DNA from: Chloroflexi bacterium 44-23
Lineage (GTDB): Bacteria; Chloroflexota; Anaerolineae; Anaerolineales; Anaerolineaceae
DNA: 43,886 bases
Assembly (NCBI GenBank): GCA_001899005.1
Contig: MKUW01000016.1
Coordinates: forward strand, 1 to 43,886
Reading direction: 5' to 3'
Position numbers and translations under genes: made by a program. Below, one piece after another: positions 1 through 8,349 of the stretch (its first letter is position 1; each line of letters starts with the position of its first letter). The notes under the pieces were generated by a model. It was not told where the DNA came from, searched no databases, and saw only the letters and a program-made list of their open reading frames with translations.

Positions 1-71
1 CCATGGTCAATGTGTCCCATTGTACCCACATTCAAATGTGGTTTACTTCGATCAAATTTCTCCTTCGCCAT
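1..71 (-). CDS. tuf: Elongation factor Tu, N-terminal fragment (runs off the window)
   Basis: The reverse complement begins ATG and reads [20 protein letters not shown] followed by IDH, the N-terminus of EF-Tu leading into the first GTP-binding (P-loop) region. EF-Tu is the GTPase that delivers aminoacyl-tRNA to the ribosome. Only about 23 codons are inside the window; the rest lies to the left. A GGAG-type Shine-Dalgarno (GAGGAG) sits a few bases upstream of the ATG. It is the last member of a tRNA-Thr, tRNA-Tyr, tRNA-Thr, tuf series on the minus strand, so it is probably co-transcribed with those tRNAs. Confidence 0.95.
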   Translation of the reverse strand, partial: MAKEKFDRSKPHLNVGTMGHIDH

Positions 72-127
72 TCTAACACTCCTCGATTTTAATAAATGTC
101 TCTTTCGTGGTGTAAATTCGGCAAAAG

Positions 128-200
128 AGCCCTCAATGAGACTCGAACCCATGACCTCGCCCTTACCAAGGGCGTGCTCTACCAACTGAGCTATGAGGGC
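128..200 (-). tRNA. tRNA-Thr(GGT)
   Basis: On the minus strand a complete cloverleaf can be drawn. The acceptor stem is GCCCTCA/TGAGGGC (7 bp), the D-arm contains AGCTCAGTTGGTAGAGC, the anticodon stem CGCCC/GGGCG encloses loop TTGGTAA with anticodon GGT, and the T-arm contains GGTTCGAGTC. The discriminator base is T and no CCA is encoded. It decodes ACC/ACU threonine codons. It lies 56 bases upstream of the tuf start. Confidence 0.96.
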
Positions 201-219
201 TTGCCGTTCTATGTCCATT

Positions 220-238
220 CCTCCCGAGGGAGGTTTTT
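220..238 (+). other. Short perfect hairpin between tRNA genes
   Basis: CCTCCC-GA-GGGAGG (220-233) is a perfect stem followed by TTTTT on the plus strand. In plus orientation it resembles an intrinsic terminator, but no plus-strand gene lies upstream. On the minus strand it sits in the spacer between tRNA-Tyr and tRNA-Thr, so it may be a processing or spacer hairpin of the tRNA precursor. The two-base loop makes a stable RNA hairpin less certain. Confidence 0.4.
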
Positions 239-258
239 GGCCTTAAAAAAAAAGCCAG

Positions 259-341
259 TGGGCAGTGAAGGATTCGAACCTACGAAGTCATCTGACAGCT
301 GATTTACAGTCAGCCCCCTTTGGCCACTTGGGTAACTGCCC
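259..341 (-). tRNA. tRNA-Tyr(GTA)
   Basis: The minus strand shows a class II tRNA of 83 nt. The acceptor is GGGCAGT/ACTGCCC with discriminator A. The anticodon stem GCTGA/TCAGC encloses loop CTGTAAA with anticodon GTA. A long variable arm is followed by T-arm GGTTCGAATCC. CCA is not encoded. It reads UAU/UAC codons and is the middle tRNA of the tRNA-tuf series. Confidence 0.96.
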
Positions 342-421
342 ATTCCAGTATCTTTACCGAACCGTTGCTGGCTCGTAAGCAGGTTTGTAAAACTACAATC
401 CCACTCACCAACCTGCAACTG

Positions 422-495
422 AGCCGACGAAGGGACTTGAACCCTTAACCTACTCATTACAAGTGAGTTGCTCTGCCGTATTGAGCTACGTCGGC
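422..495 (-). tRNA. tRNA-Thr(TGT)
   Basis: On the minus strand the acceptor is GCCGACG/CGTCGGC, the anticodon stem ACTCA/TGAGT encloses loop CTTGTAA with anticodon TGT, and the T-arm is GGTTCAAGTCC. The discriminator is T and no CCA is encoded. It reads ACA (and wobble ACG) threonine codons. It is the promoter-proximal member of the series, so two threonine isoacceptors flank tRNA-Tyr. Confidence 0.96.
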
Positions 496-935
496 AAGTA
501 AATTGTTAAGTTACAACCACTTGCGCGGATTAGATTATACCATAGCCCCGCCTCCAGGCAAGGAAATAGGCAATTAACCGCGAGGGAAGAGTCTATCAGA
601 AACACTGCCCTGAGTCAAGCAATTTGCGGGTGGCGGGTGACTTGTGGCATGTGGCGGGTGGTGAAAATTATAAGCGCTCGAAATGATACGGAAACCTGCT
701 GTAAATAGAAGTCCTTAAGATGGCACGATCTTTAGATCTGGTGAAATCGAGCACAACATCCATCCTACAGACCAACCAATCAACCAATCAACAAATCAAC
801 AAAACAACCTGCGTACGGGTAGATTTTAATGAAAGAAACTACCTCTTATCGCAGCAGTTTTCACTGTTTTTAAAACAGAATAAGGCGGATTAATGCATCC
901 TCAGGTATAATCAAAGCAAGCCAATTGGAGGTTGC
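496..935. repeat. Intergenic region with heptamer and octamer tandem repeats
   Basis: This 440-bp spacer separates the tRNA-tuf operon from the plus-strand MBL gene. Positions 626-663 are degenerate heptamers: GCGGGTG, GCGGGTG, ACTTGTG, GCATGTG, GCGGGTG, GTG. Positions 773-809 are octamers: CAACCAAT twice, CAACAAAT, CAACAAAA, CAACC. A TATAAT at 906-911 is a plausible -10 for the downstream gene, without a clear -35. No gene is visible. Confidence 0.7.
534..561 (-). promoter_or_regulatory. Probable promoter of the tRNA-tuf operon
   Basis: On the minus strand a perfect -10 hexamer TATAAT (534-539) is preceded at 16 bp by TTGCCT (556-561), which matches the -35 consensus at four of six positions. 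It ends about 40 bp upstream of tRNA-Thr(TGT), a suitable place for the operon start. Assignment is by sequence only. Confidence 0.6.
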
Positions 936-1589
936 ATGGAAATTTTTTGGTACGGTCATTCATGTTTTCGCTTTACAGAAACCGGTTTTGCATCCGTTGT
1001 TACTGACCCGTTTGATTCAATCTCAATCGGAAATGCACCCCTCCAACTAAGTGCTGATATTGTCACAATCAGTCACAATAAACCTGGGCATAACCACGTG
1101 AGCGCGATTAATAATGATGCATTCATTATTGATGGTGCTGGTGAATATGAAATCGGGGGCGTCTATGTCATCGGATTACAAACCAATGGCCAATTAAAAA
1201 TTCCGGACCCTTCAGAACGTAATACGCTTTACATCTTCGATTACAATGGCATTAATATCGTCCACTTGGGCGGTATTGACCGTGTTCCCACTCAGAACGA
1301 AATTGAGGAAATTGGCACCGTTCACGTGGCGTTGGTTCCAATCGGCGGAAGTAATTCATTCAATGCAACCAAGGCTGCCGAGGTTATCAGCCTGCTCGAT
1401 CCAAATATTATTATTCCAATGCACTATATGACCGAACACTCTTTGATCAGGTTGGATCCTTTAAATAAGTTTATCAACGAGATGGGGCTTTCCAACGTTG
1501 ACCCCATTAGTTCATTAAAAATAAGCAGCGCCCGGGTTCTGCCCGAAACAACCCAGATCGTGGTTTTGGAACCACAAATCTGCAAATAG
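936..1589 (+). CDS. MBL-fold metallo-hydrolase-like protein with altered metal motif
   Basis: This 217-residue protein has the N-terminal WYGHSCF signature of the COG2220/UPF0173-type metallo-beta-lactamase fold, a following TDPF strand, and a C-terminal PMHYMTEH region. The usual HxHxDH metal motif appears degenerate: the aligned stretch is ISHNKPGHNHV, with H47 and H52 kept but Lys49 and Gly51 where His and Asp are expected. Catalytic activity is therefore uncertain, and it may bind one metal or none. The RBS TTGGAGG lies just before ATG 936. It starts a close plus-strand series with the next gene (9-bp gap) and mutY. The substrate cannot be inferred. Confidence 0.8.
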   Translation: MEIFWYGHSCFRFTETGFASVVTDPFDSISIGNAPLQLSADIVTISHNKPGHNHVSAINNDAFIIDGAGEYEIGGVYVIGLQTNGQLKIPDPSERNTLYIFDYNGINIVHLGGIDRVPTQNEIEEIGTVHVALVPIGGSNSFNATKAAEVISLLDPNIIIPMHYMTEHSLIRLDPLNKFINEMGLSNVDPISSLKISSARVLPETTQIVVLEPQICK

Positions 1590-1598
1590 GAGCTGAAA

Positions 1599-1901
1599 AT
1601 GTCAGTAAAATTGATTATGACTTGGGATATCGCTCCGGAACACGAGCAAGAATATTTTGAATTTGTTGTTCGGGAGTTCATTCCAGGCGTACAGCGTCTT
1701 GGTTTGGACTTACATGATGCCTGGGCAACAGTTTATGGTGAACGTCCCCAGATTCTAGTTGCTGCTGTACTCGATTCTCTCGAAAAGGCTCATAGCATTT
1801 TGAACTCAGCTGAATGGCAGAGCCTGCATAACCAGTTAATGGATTTCGTGATTAATTACGAACAAAAAATTGTGCCTGTCAGCGGCAGTTTCCAATTTTA
1901 A
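1599..1901 (+). CDS. Small conserved-looking protein, possibly dimeric alpha/beta barrel
   Basis: A 100-residue soluble protein. The pattern MSVKLIMTWDIAPEHEQEYF..., a central WATVYGERPQILVAAVL strand pair and a helix with SAEWQSLHNQL resemble single-domain ferredoxin-like proteins of the dimeric alpha/beta-barrel group, but no catalytic motif can be named. An RBS (AGGAGCTGAAA) precedes the ATG. It starts 9 bp after the MBL gene and ends 6 bp before mutY, so all three probably share one transcript. The function is unknown and the fold is only inferred. Confidence 0.7.
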   Translation: MSVKLIMTWDIAPEHEQEYFEFVVREFIPGVQRLGLDLHDAWATVYGERPQILVAAVLDSLEKAHSILNSAEWQSLHNQLMDFVINYEQKIVPVSGSFQF

Positions 1902-1907
1902 TCAGCC

Positions 1908-2993
1908 ATGTTGACAGAGTTCAGCCAATCCTTGCTGGATTGGTACCGCAACAACGCCCGGCAATTACCGTGGCGAAACCATCCGGATCCTTATGCTGTG
2001 TGGGTCTCAGAAATCATGCTGCAGCAAACCCGCGTGGAGACAGTCATCCCATTTTATGAACGCTGGATGCAGGCTTTTCCGACACTCATCAGTCTGGCAG
2101 AAGCTGATCAACAACAAGTATTAGGATTATGGGAAGGCCTTGGTTATTATAGCCGTGCTCGTAATATGCATGCTGCAGCCAGACGTATGGTCGCTGACTT
2201 CAACGGCCAGTTGCCAACTAATCTCAAAAAACTGCAAAGCCTGCCGGGCATAGGGCGCTATACAGCTGCGGCCATCGCTTCGATGGCTTTCGGCCAGGAT
2301 GAAGCCACATTGGATGGCAATATCCGCCGCGTATTAGCACGCGTTTTCAATCTTGAGATTCCCGCCCGCTCACCTGAAGGAGAGCGAACCCTTTGGCAGC
2401 TGGCAGCTGAAAACATGCCCCCCGGTCAAGCCGGTGATTACAACCAGGCATTGATGGATCTGGCCTCCAGCATTTGCCTCCCGCGCAGCCCGCGCTGCCT
2501 GATTTGCCCATTGAAAACACTCTGCCAGGCATACGCTCTGGGAGTACAGGAAGAAAGACCGATTCTTCCTGCCCGAAAAATGACTCCTCATTACGTGGTC
2601 ACTGCTGCCATCATCCAACAGGATGGCCTGGTGCTGCTTGCCCAGCGTCCGAGCAATGGCCTGCTTGGCAGTCTGTGGGAATTCCCAGGCGGCAAGGTAG
2701 AGATGAGTGAATCCCTGACTGATTGTCTAAAAAGAGAAATTGAGGAAGAATTGAATTGTACTATTTCTGTAGATGAACCATTTGGGGTCTACCAGCATGC
2801 CTACACTCATTTTCGCATCACCTTGCACGCTTTTCTATGCAGAATCACGGCAGGTGAAGCGCAGCCAATGGAAGCACAGCAGATTGTGTGGGTTTCACCT
2901 CGGGAATTGGCGCAATACCCGATGGGTAAAGTCGACCGGCAGATCAGCGTACGCTTACAGGATAAAGGAAACATGTTGATCGATTGTTTATAA
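1908..2993 (+). CDS. mutY: A/G-specific adenine DNA glycosylase MutY
   Basis: The 361-residue protein removes adenine mispaired with 8-oxoguanine (the GO repair system). The EIMLQQTRVETV segment (about residues 36-47) contains the catalytic Glu. The helix-hairpin-helix LPGIGRYTAAAIASMAFG is followed by LDGNIRRVLAR with the conserved Asp. A [4Fe-4S] loop has spacing C-x6-C-x2-C-x5-C (CLPRSPRCLICPLKTLC). The C-terminal NUDIX-like domain (from about residue 225) recognises 8-oxoG and carries GGKVEMSESLTDCLKREIEE. Length is typical for full MutY. It sits 6 bp after a small unknown gene. Its GO-system partner mutM is also in this window, on the other strand at about 19.2-20.0 kb. Confidence 0.96.
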   Translation: MLTEFSQSLLDWYRNNARQLPWRNHPDPYAVWVSEIMLQQTRVETVIPFYERWMQAFPTLISLAEADQQQVLGLWEGLGYYSRARNMHAAARRMVADFNGQLPTNLKKLQSLPGIGRYTAAAIASMAFGQDEATLDGNIRRVLARVFNLEIPARSPEGERTLWQLAAENMPPGQAGDYNQALMDLASSICLPRSPRCLICPLKTLCQAYALGVQEERPILPARKMTPHYVVTAAIIQQDGLVLLAQRPSNGLLGSLWEFPGGKVEMSESLTDCLKREIEEELNCTISVDEPFGVYQHAYTHFRITLHAFLCRITAGEAQPMEAQQIVWVSPRELAQYPMGKVDRQISVRLQDKGNMLIDCL

Positions 2994-3192
2994 TTACAGA
3001 TTTCACGATTCACTAAGGGATTTTCTGCTGATGGTATGGCGTTCGAAACGGGATTGGAAGTCAATCTAAGAAAACCCGCCAATAAATTTCTCTTAAGAAA
3101 GGCCTTCACCCTGGCTATACTCTATTTGCCTGCCTGGTTATAATTAAAAGAACACCACCCGCTTCGGCCGGGATTAAGAATTGGTAGGTTTA

Positions 3193-3864
3193 ATGAAAAA
3201 TGTAGATCAAGAAAAAAACCGGGAACAAATGTTGAGTAACCAGATCATCCGGCGCGGTATAAGTGATGCTCGCGTTTTGGATGCCATGCGTTCAGTTCCC
3301 CGCGAAGAGTTTGTGGTCGCAGGGGATGAGAATGAAGCTTACCAGGACCGACCCCTGCCGATCGGCCATAATCAAACAATCTCACAGCCTTACATCGTAG
3401 CCTATATGACTGAACAGATTCGAATCCAACCTGATGATGTCGTCCTTGATATCGGCACCGGCTCGGGATATCAGGCTGCCATTTTAAGCCGGCTGGCAAA
3501 GCAGGTTTACACAATTGAATACGTGCCGGAACTGGCGAAAAGAACAGCCAAATTGTTCGAGCACTTGCACTACGAAAATATCACTGTTATTGAGGGAGAT
3601 GGCTCAGGCGGATACCCTGAACGCGCCCCCTATGACGCTATTCTGATGGCAGCCGCCGCACCAGGTATCCCTGAACCGCTCGTAGAACAGCTTGCCCCTG
3701 GCGGGCGACTGATTTTGCCGGTCGGGGGTAGCGGCAGCCAGATTCTGAAATTGATTACCAAAAACACACAAGGCCAGGTGAATACTGAAAATTTAATTTC
3801 GGTTGTATTTGTGCCTCTGCGCGGTGGGTTAGGCTGGCAGGATGAGGAGTGGCGGAGCCTATGA
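3193..3864 (+). CDS. pcm: Protein-L-isoaspartate O-methyltransferase
   Basis: A SAM-dependent methyltransferase that repairs isoaspartyl residues in damaged proteins. The N-terminal helix has the PCMT pattern (QMLSNQIIRRGISDARVLDAM). VPREEFV is followed by the substrate loop PIGHNQTISQPYIVA and SAM motif I VLDIGTGSGYQAAIL, then YDAILMAAAAP and GGRLILPVG. With the ATG at 3193 it has 223 residues, normal for the family. An upstream in-frame TTG at 3181 would add four residues (MVGL); I prefer the ATG. It stands about 200 bp downstream of mutY and may have its own promoter. Confidence 0.93.
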   Translation: MKNVDQEKNREQMLSNQIIRRGISDARVLDAMRSVPREEFVVAGDENEAYQDRPLPIGHNQTISQPYIVAYMTEQIRIQPDDVVLDIGTGSGYQAAILSRLAKQVYTIEYVPELAKRTAKLFEHLHYENITVIEGDGSGGYPERAPYDAILMAAAAPGIPEPLVEQLAPGGRLILPVGGSGSQILKLITKNTQGQVNTENLISVVFVPLRGGLGWQDEEWRSL

Positions 3865-4392
3865 CGAAATTATTGCGGCAAAGCCATTAGTAGCTATTCA
3901 ATCTTGCTAAAACAATCCCACCGCGAAATATTCGCCTGTACGCCAGGCATTCAGCCAAGAAAAGTTAGCCGCGTCAGCAAACTAGAAGAACGGTGACTAC
4001 TCATAACTTAACGATGCGATGGTTTGGTGCTTTCGAAAAGCTCCAAACCACTGGTGCATTACGAACTAACTTAAGAAATAAAATTGCAAAAGGCTTTCTT
4101 CCCGAGGGATATTATGATTCTTTCACGTAGAATCTCTCGTTAGGACGAAGCATCCGGGAGACAATTTTATTCTGTAATAACATATCCGTCGCGGATGCCT
4201 CACCCATCAACCGGCCACTTCTCATAACATAAAGGTGTGGTGCATTATGAACGCACCCTACGCCTTACCAGTCTTGTGTGATGTTATTTCGTTTTCGAAT
4301 ACAGCCTCTCGGCGGAATAGCCGAATCTCCTAACAACATGGCGGAGCAGTTACAATTATTTAATCCAATCATTCAAAATGCAGCAGCTGTTT
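3865..4392. other. Non-coding region between pcm and dnaE with a long hairpin
   Basis: No gene is recognised in these 528 bp, which lie between convergent pcm and dnaE. Positions 4020-4050 form an inverted repeat with 14-base arms (TGGTTTGGTGCTTT / AAAGCTCCAAACCA, one mismatch) around a CGA loop. There is no T-run after it, so it is not a standard terminator. The string GGTGCATTA-GAAC occurs twice, at 4053 and at 4239-4257; the second copy has its own GGTGC/GCACC arms. Confidence 0.5.
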
Positions 4393-7300
4393 TCAATGCA
4401 TACGCAAAGTCTTAACCTGCACATTTTCTTCACCAACCATCTTCTGTAGTTTTCGTAAAAGTTCAATGCAATAGCCAGTCGTGTCATTCGGAAAATCGAA
4501 TTGGTAAGGTTTGCCATTCTCTAAAATTAACAACTCAAAGTGATCACGACCGTGATAAGAGCGCAGTAAACCGATCACGCGTTTCATTCTCAAATTGCCA
4601 ATATCACTTTCATTAAAGTTCGTCCGCAGAACGATGGTGATCATTTTAAGTTCAGGCTTGTCGCTCTCGACTTGGAAAATTAAACTTTCCAGAGGAGCCA
4701 TGACCAATGCACGCTCGATCATTTTATTTAGTGGAGTCTTTTGCACATCACTGGTGGCCGCACCTATATTCGGCGCCATGATTGCAGATTCCTTTTCAAC
4801 TCCTTTTTCAATTTTCTCTGCATTTATTGTTGCAGCCAAATGGTAAGCATCATCCAGCGCTTCTGCCTCTAATGGGAACCAATCTTCCGGAAAATCTGGC
4901 GGCGGCGGTATGTCATCATCGTCATTGGATGCATAAAACGCAAATTCGGCATTGGTTGCTTGCTTTGGCGCGGCTTCACTGGTCTCGAGCAAAGGCAAGT
5001 CCTCTAATTCTTCTGATTCATCTTCTAGCGAGCTTTTATCAATCAGGCTGGGCTCATCATCGCCACCAAATGTGAATTCATAACCAAAATCCTGATCATT
5101 ATTAGTACTGGTCGTTGAAGTTGGGGGTTCGCTTTTTATTTCTTTGCCATCCAGCAATGGCTCGCGGATGGAATCAACCAGGATCTTGATGTCGTTGCCC
5201 TGATTATCAATTTTTCCTTCCACAACAATAATACGATCCAGTTGAATCAGATCGCGAAACCTCTCCCAAACTTTTGGGAAAACCACCAACTCGATCGGTC
5301 CCTGTATATCTTCAATGGTAACAAAGCACATATCCTTGCCAGTTTTGGTCTGCAAACGCCGGAAACGATTGACCATGCCGCCAACAACAACATTGGATTT
5401 GTTCTTAAGTTCCAACAAATTACCTGAATGATGACTGATTATATTTTGTAGTGCCGCTTTATAAGGTTGCATCGGATGGGAAGAAACGTACAAACCGATT
5501 AATTCTTTTTCCCATTCCAATTGTTCACGGGTTTGCGCCTTGGCAACTTTCGGTAGAACGATATCTTCCGCAAAGCTATCGACCATGCCAAAAATGCTCA
5601 TTTGACCGGAAAGTGCAGCTTTGAAGTGGCTGGCTGAGATAGCTGTGATGCGATCGAGTGCTTCCAAAATTGCACAGCGATCTCCAAATTGATCCAGCGC
5701 ACCCACCTTCACCAAGCTTTCCAATGCACGCTTACCGACTGTTCTAAGATCGACGCGATGTAGGAAATCATTGATCGTCTCGAATGCGCCACCATCCTTG
5801 CGTGCATCCAGAATAATCTGCACCGGAGCCTGGCCGACATTCTTAACAGCCCCCAGGCCGAAGTGGATTACAGCTTTACCCTCTTCTGTATCTTCAATCG
5901 TAAAATCCCAATCACTGGCATTGACATCCGGTGGTAGAACTTCAATGCCCAGATCCCGGCAATCCGAAACATAAAAAGCGACTTTATCAGAGTCATTCTT
6001 TGAGGCGGATAACAGGGCGGTCATATATTCGACAGGATAATGATTTTTCAGGAATGCCGTTTGTACGGCAATCATACCGTAATCGGCAGCATGGCTTTTG
6101 TTAAAACCATAGCGCGCAAAATTCTCCCAATCGGTGAAGATAGCTTCGGCGGTATGATGATCCAAAACACCACCATCGACCGCGCCCTGGATGAATTTGG
6201 CACGGTGCATTTCAATTTCTTTGGCCTTTTTCTTCGAGATAGCCTTTCGCAAGCTATCTGCTTCAGCGGCAGAGTAACCACCCAGCTGCATGGCTGCCAT
6301 CATCAATTGTTCCTGGTAAATGGCAATCCCATAGGTTTCATTGAAGATCGCTCTCATTGAATCGTGACGATAGCTTATATCTTCTTCCCCGTGCATGCGC
6401 TTGATGTATTGGGGAATAAAATCCATTGGTCCAGGGCGGTAAAGGGCAACCATAGCGATAATATGCGCCAGGCTTTTGGGCTGCATCTGCACCAGATAGC
6501 GGGTCATCCCCGTACCTTCCAGTTGAAAGACTCCGGCTGTATGGCCGGTGCCAAGAAACTCAAAAGTTTCGGCATCATCCAGAGGAATATTCTCCAGCGA
6601 ATAATCGATCCCGTGACGGGCCTTGATCATCGCACAAGCACGCGCCATAATGGTTAATGTTGCCAGACCGAGAAAATCGACTTTCAACAGCCCCAACTCA
6701 TCCAGGTGCGACATTTCGTATTGTGTCACTGTTTTAACCGGTGTGTCTTCCGAATTATTGGTTGCGCGGTGTATGGGCACATAATTAATAACCGGCTCAT
6801 CGGTGATGACAATGCCAGCCGCGTGGGTGCCTACATTGCGCACCACCCCCTCCATGTGCTGGGCGGTATCGATCAGTTCCTTTAAATAGGGAGTCGAATC
6901 ATAAAGATCTTTCAGGTCTTTCACCTGCTGTAAAGCCTCGGCGATGGTAAACGGTTGGCTGGGTGTTGATGGGATTAACTTGCTGACCTGATCCACCTCC
7001 GAGAGGGGGACATCCATCACCCGACCCACATCGCGGATGGCAGCTTTTGCACCAAGCGTGCCAAAGGTGATAATGGCTGCTACCTTGTCATGACCGTATT
7101 TGTCAGCACAGTACTTAATTAAATCCGAGCGGCGGTCGTCCTGGAAATCCAGGTCAATATCCGGCATGGAGATACGGCTGGGATTCAAGAAACGTTCAAA
7201 CATCAAGCCATGGTCCAACGGCTCCACAAAGGTAATATCAAGACAATAAGCCACCATCGAACCAGCGGCCGAACCGCGCGCGTTATACCAAATGCCCTCT

Positions 7301-8349
7301 TTGAAGGCATACATGCACAGATCCCAGACGATTAAGAAATAGGCATCGAAGCCCATATTATGGATTACACCCAGTTCGTAATCCAGGCGTTCACGAACTC
7401 GAGGATCTTGTATCCTTTTGCCATATTTACGCTGCAGACCAGCTTCGCACAGTTCGCGCAGGTAAGTTTCAGCTGTAAAGCCTGCTGGTACATCAAAGCG
7501 CGGCAGGTGATATCCCTTGTTGCTCAAATCGACATTGCAGCGTTCAGCAATTTCGATGGTATTGTTTAATGCCCCCGGAATATGGCCGAAGAGGGCCTGC
7601 ATTTCCTGGGGGGAGCGCAGGTAATATGAATCGTCATTCATCCTCATGCGGTTTGGATCGGTCAATAAAGCGCCGGTTTGAATAGCCAGCAAGATATCTT
7701 GATAGCGCGCATCACTCTTTTCAATGTAATGCACGTCATTGGTAGCCACAAATTTAGCATTATAGACCTTGCCCAATTCCAATAAGAGCTTATTGACACG
7801 CCGCAGGTCATCGATGGGATGATCTTGAAGTTCCAAAAAGAAGTTATTCGCGCCAAAAACCTGGTAGTACCAATCCAGTCTCTGCCTGGCCGTGGCAATA
7901 TCGTTCTCACGCAAAGCCCGTGGAATCTCGGCGGATAGGCAGCCTGAGGTGGCAATTAAGCCCTCGGAATGATCAGCCAGGAATTCGTGGTCGATGCGCG
8001 GATGGTAATAAAAGCCATCCACCTGGGCAGCACTTGCTATCTTTAAGAGGTTTTGATATCCGGTCTGATTCTCAGCCAGCAGCAGCAGGTGAGAACTATA
8101 CTTATCCAGACGGGCATCCTTCTCATACATGCGCCGCGGAGCCATATAGCCCTCCAAACCGATCAGAGGCTTAATCCCCTCAGCATTGGCAGCGTTAAAG
8201 AAATCGATGGACCCGAACATCGTACCATGATCGGTGATGGCTACAGCCGGCATGCCCATTTCTTTCACCCGTGCAACCAGTTTTTTTATATTGCTGAAGC
8301 CATCCAGAAGAGAGTAAACGGTATGGACGTGTAGATGAACAAACGACAT
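4393..8349 (-). CDS. dnaE: DNA polymerase III alpha subunit
   Basis: The 1318-residue replicative polymerase opens with the PHP domain (HLHVHTVYSLLDG, later ITDHGTMFG). The polymerase core contains the catalytic PDIDLDF motif at about residues 396-402 and KVDFLGLATLTIM for the third Asp. A GTHAAGIVITD segment, tandem HhH region and OB-fold (VVVGGMVNRFRRLQTKTGKD) follow. After the OB-fold comes an acidic, Ser/Pro-rich, probably disordered stretch of about 110 residues (including DDDDIPPPPDFPEDWFP), then a roughly 100-residue terminal domain. This is longer than E. coli DnaE (about 1160). The ATG at 8349 is preceded by GGAG about 10 bases upstream. The gene is monocistronic, with long spacers on both sides. 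Confidence 0.97.
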   Translation of the reverse strand: MSFVHLHVHTVYSLLDGFSNIKKLVARVKEMGMPAVAITDHGTMFGSIDFFNAANAEGIKPLIGLEGYMAPRRMYEKDARLDKYSSHLLLLAENQTGYQNLLKIASAAQVDGFYYHPRIDHEFLADHSEGLIATSGCLSAEIPRALRENDIATARQRLDWYYQVFGANNFFLELQDHPIDDLRRVNKLLLELGKVYNAKFVATNDVHYIEKSDARYQDILLAIQTGALLTDPNRMRMNDDSYYLRSPQEMQALFGHIPGALNNTIEIAERCNVDLSNKGYHLPRFDVPAGFTAETYLRELCEAGLQRKYGKRIQDPRVRERLDYELGVIHNMGFDAYFLIVWDLCMYAFKEGIWYNARGSAAGSMVAYCLDITFVEPLDHGLMFERFLNPSRISMPDIDLDFQDDRRSDLIKYCADKYGHDKVAAIITFGTLGAKAAIRDVGRVMDVPLSEVDQVSKLIPSTPSQPFTIAEALQQVKDLKDLYDSTPYLKELIDTAQHMEGVVRNVGTHAAGIVITDEPVINYVPIHRATNNSEDTPVKTVTQYEMSHLDELGLLKVDFLGLATLTIMARACAMIKARHGIDYSLENIPLDDAETFEFLGTGHTAGVFQLEGTGMTRYLVQMQPKSLAHIIAMVALYRPGPMDFIPQYIKRMHGEEDISYRHDSMRAIFNETYGIAIYQEQLMMAAMQLGGYSAAEADSLRKAISKKKAKEIEMHRAKFIQGAVDGGVLDHHTAEAIFTDWENFARYGFNKSHAADYGMIAVQTAFLKNHYPVEYMTALLSASKNDSDKVAFYVSDCRDLGIEVLPPDVNASDWDFTIEDTEEGKAVIHFGLGAVKNVGQAPVQIILDARKDGGAFETINDFLHRVDLRTVGKRALESLVKVGALDQFGDRCAILEALDRITAISASHFKAALSGQMSIFGMVDSFAEDIVLPKVAKAQTREQLEWEKELIGLYVSSHPMQPYKAALQNIISHHSGNLLELKNKSNVVVGGMVNRFRRLQTKTGKDMCFVTIEDIQGPIELVVFPKVWERFRDLIQLDRIIVVEGKIDNQGNDIKILVDSIREPLLDGKEIKSEPPTSTTSTNNDQDFGYEFTFGGDDEPSLIDKSSLEDESEELEDLPLLETSEAAPKQATNAEFAFYASNDDDDIPPPPDFPEDWFPLEAEALDDAYHLAATINAEKIEKGVEKESAIMAPNIGAATSDVQKTPLNKMIERALVMAPLESLIFQVESDKPELKMITIVLRTNFNESDIGNLRMKRVIGLLRSYHGRDHFELLILENGKPYQFDFPNDTTGYCIELLRKLQKMVGEENVQVKTLRMH

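Noticed and set aside
220..238. Intrinsic terminator on the plus strand
   Set aside because: No plus-strand transcript leads into it; the flanking genes are on the minus strand, so it is listed only as a hairpin.
2347..2710. Reading frames on both strands overlapping mutY
   Set aside because: They are alternative frames of a gene with complete MutY motifs.
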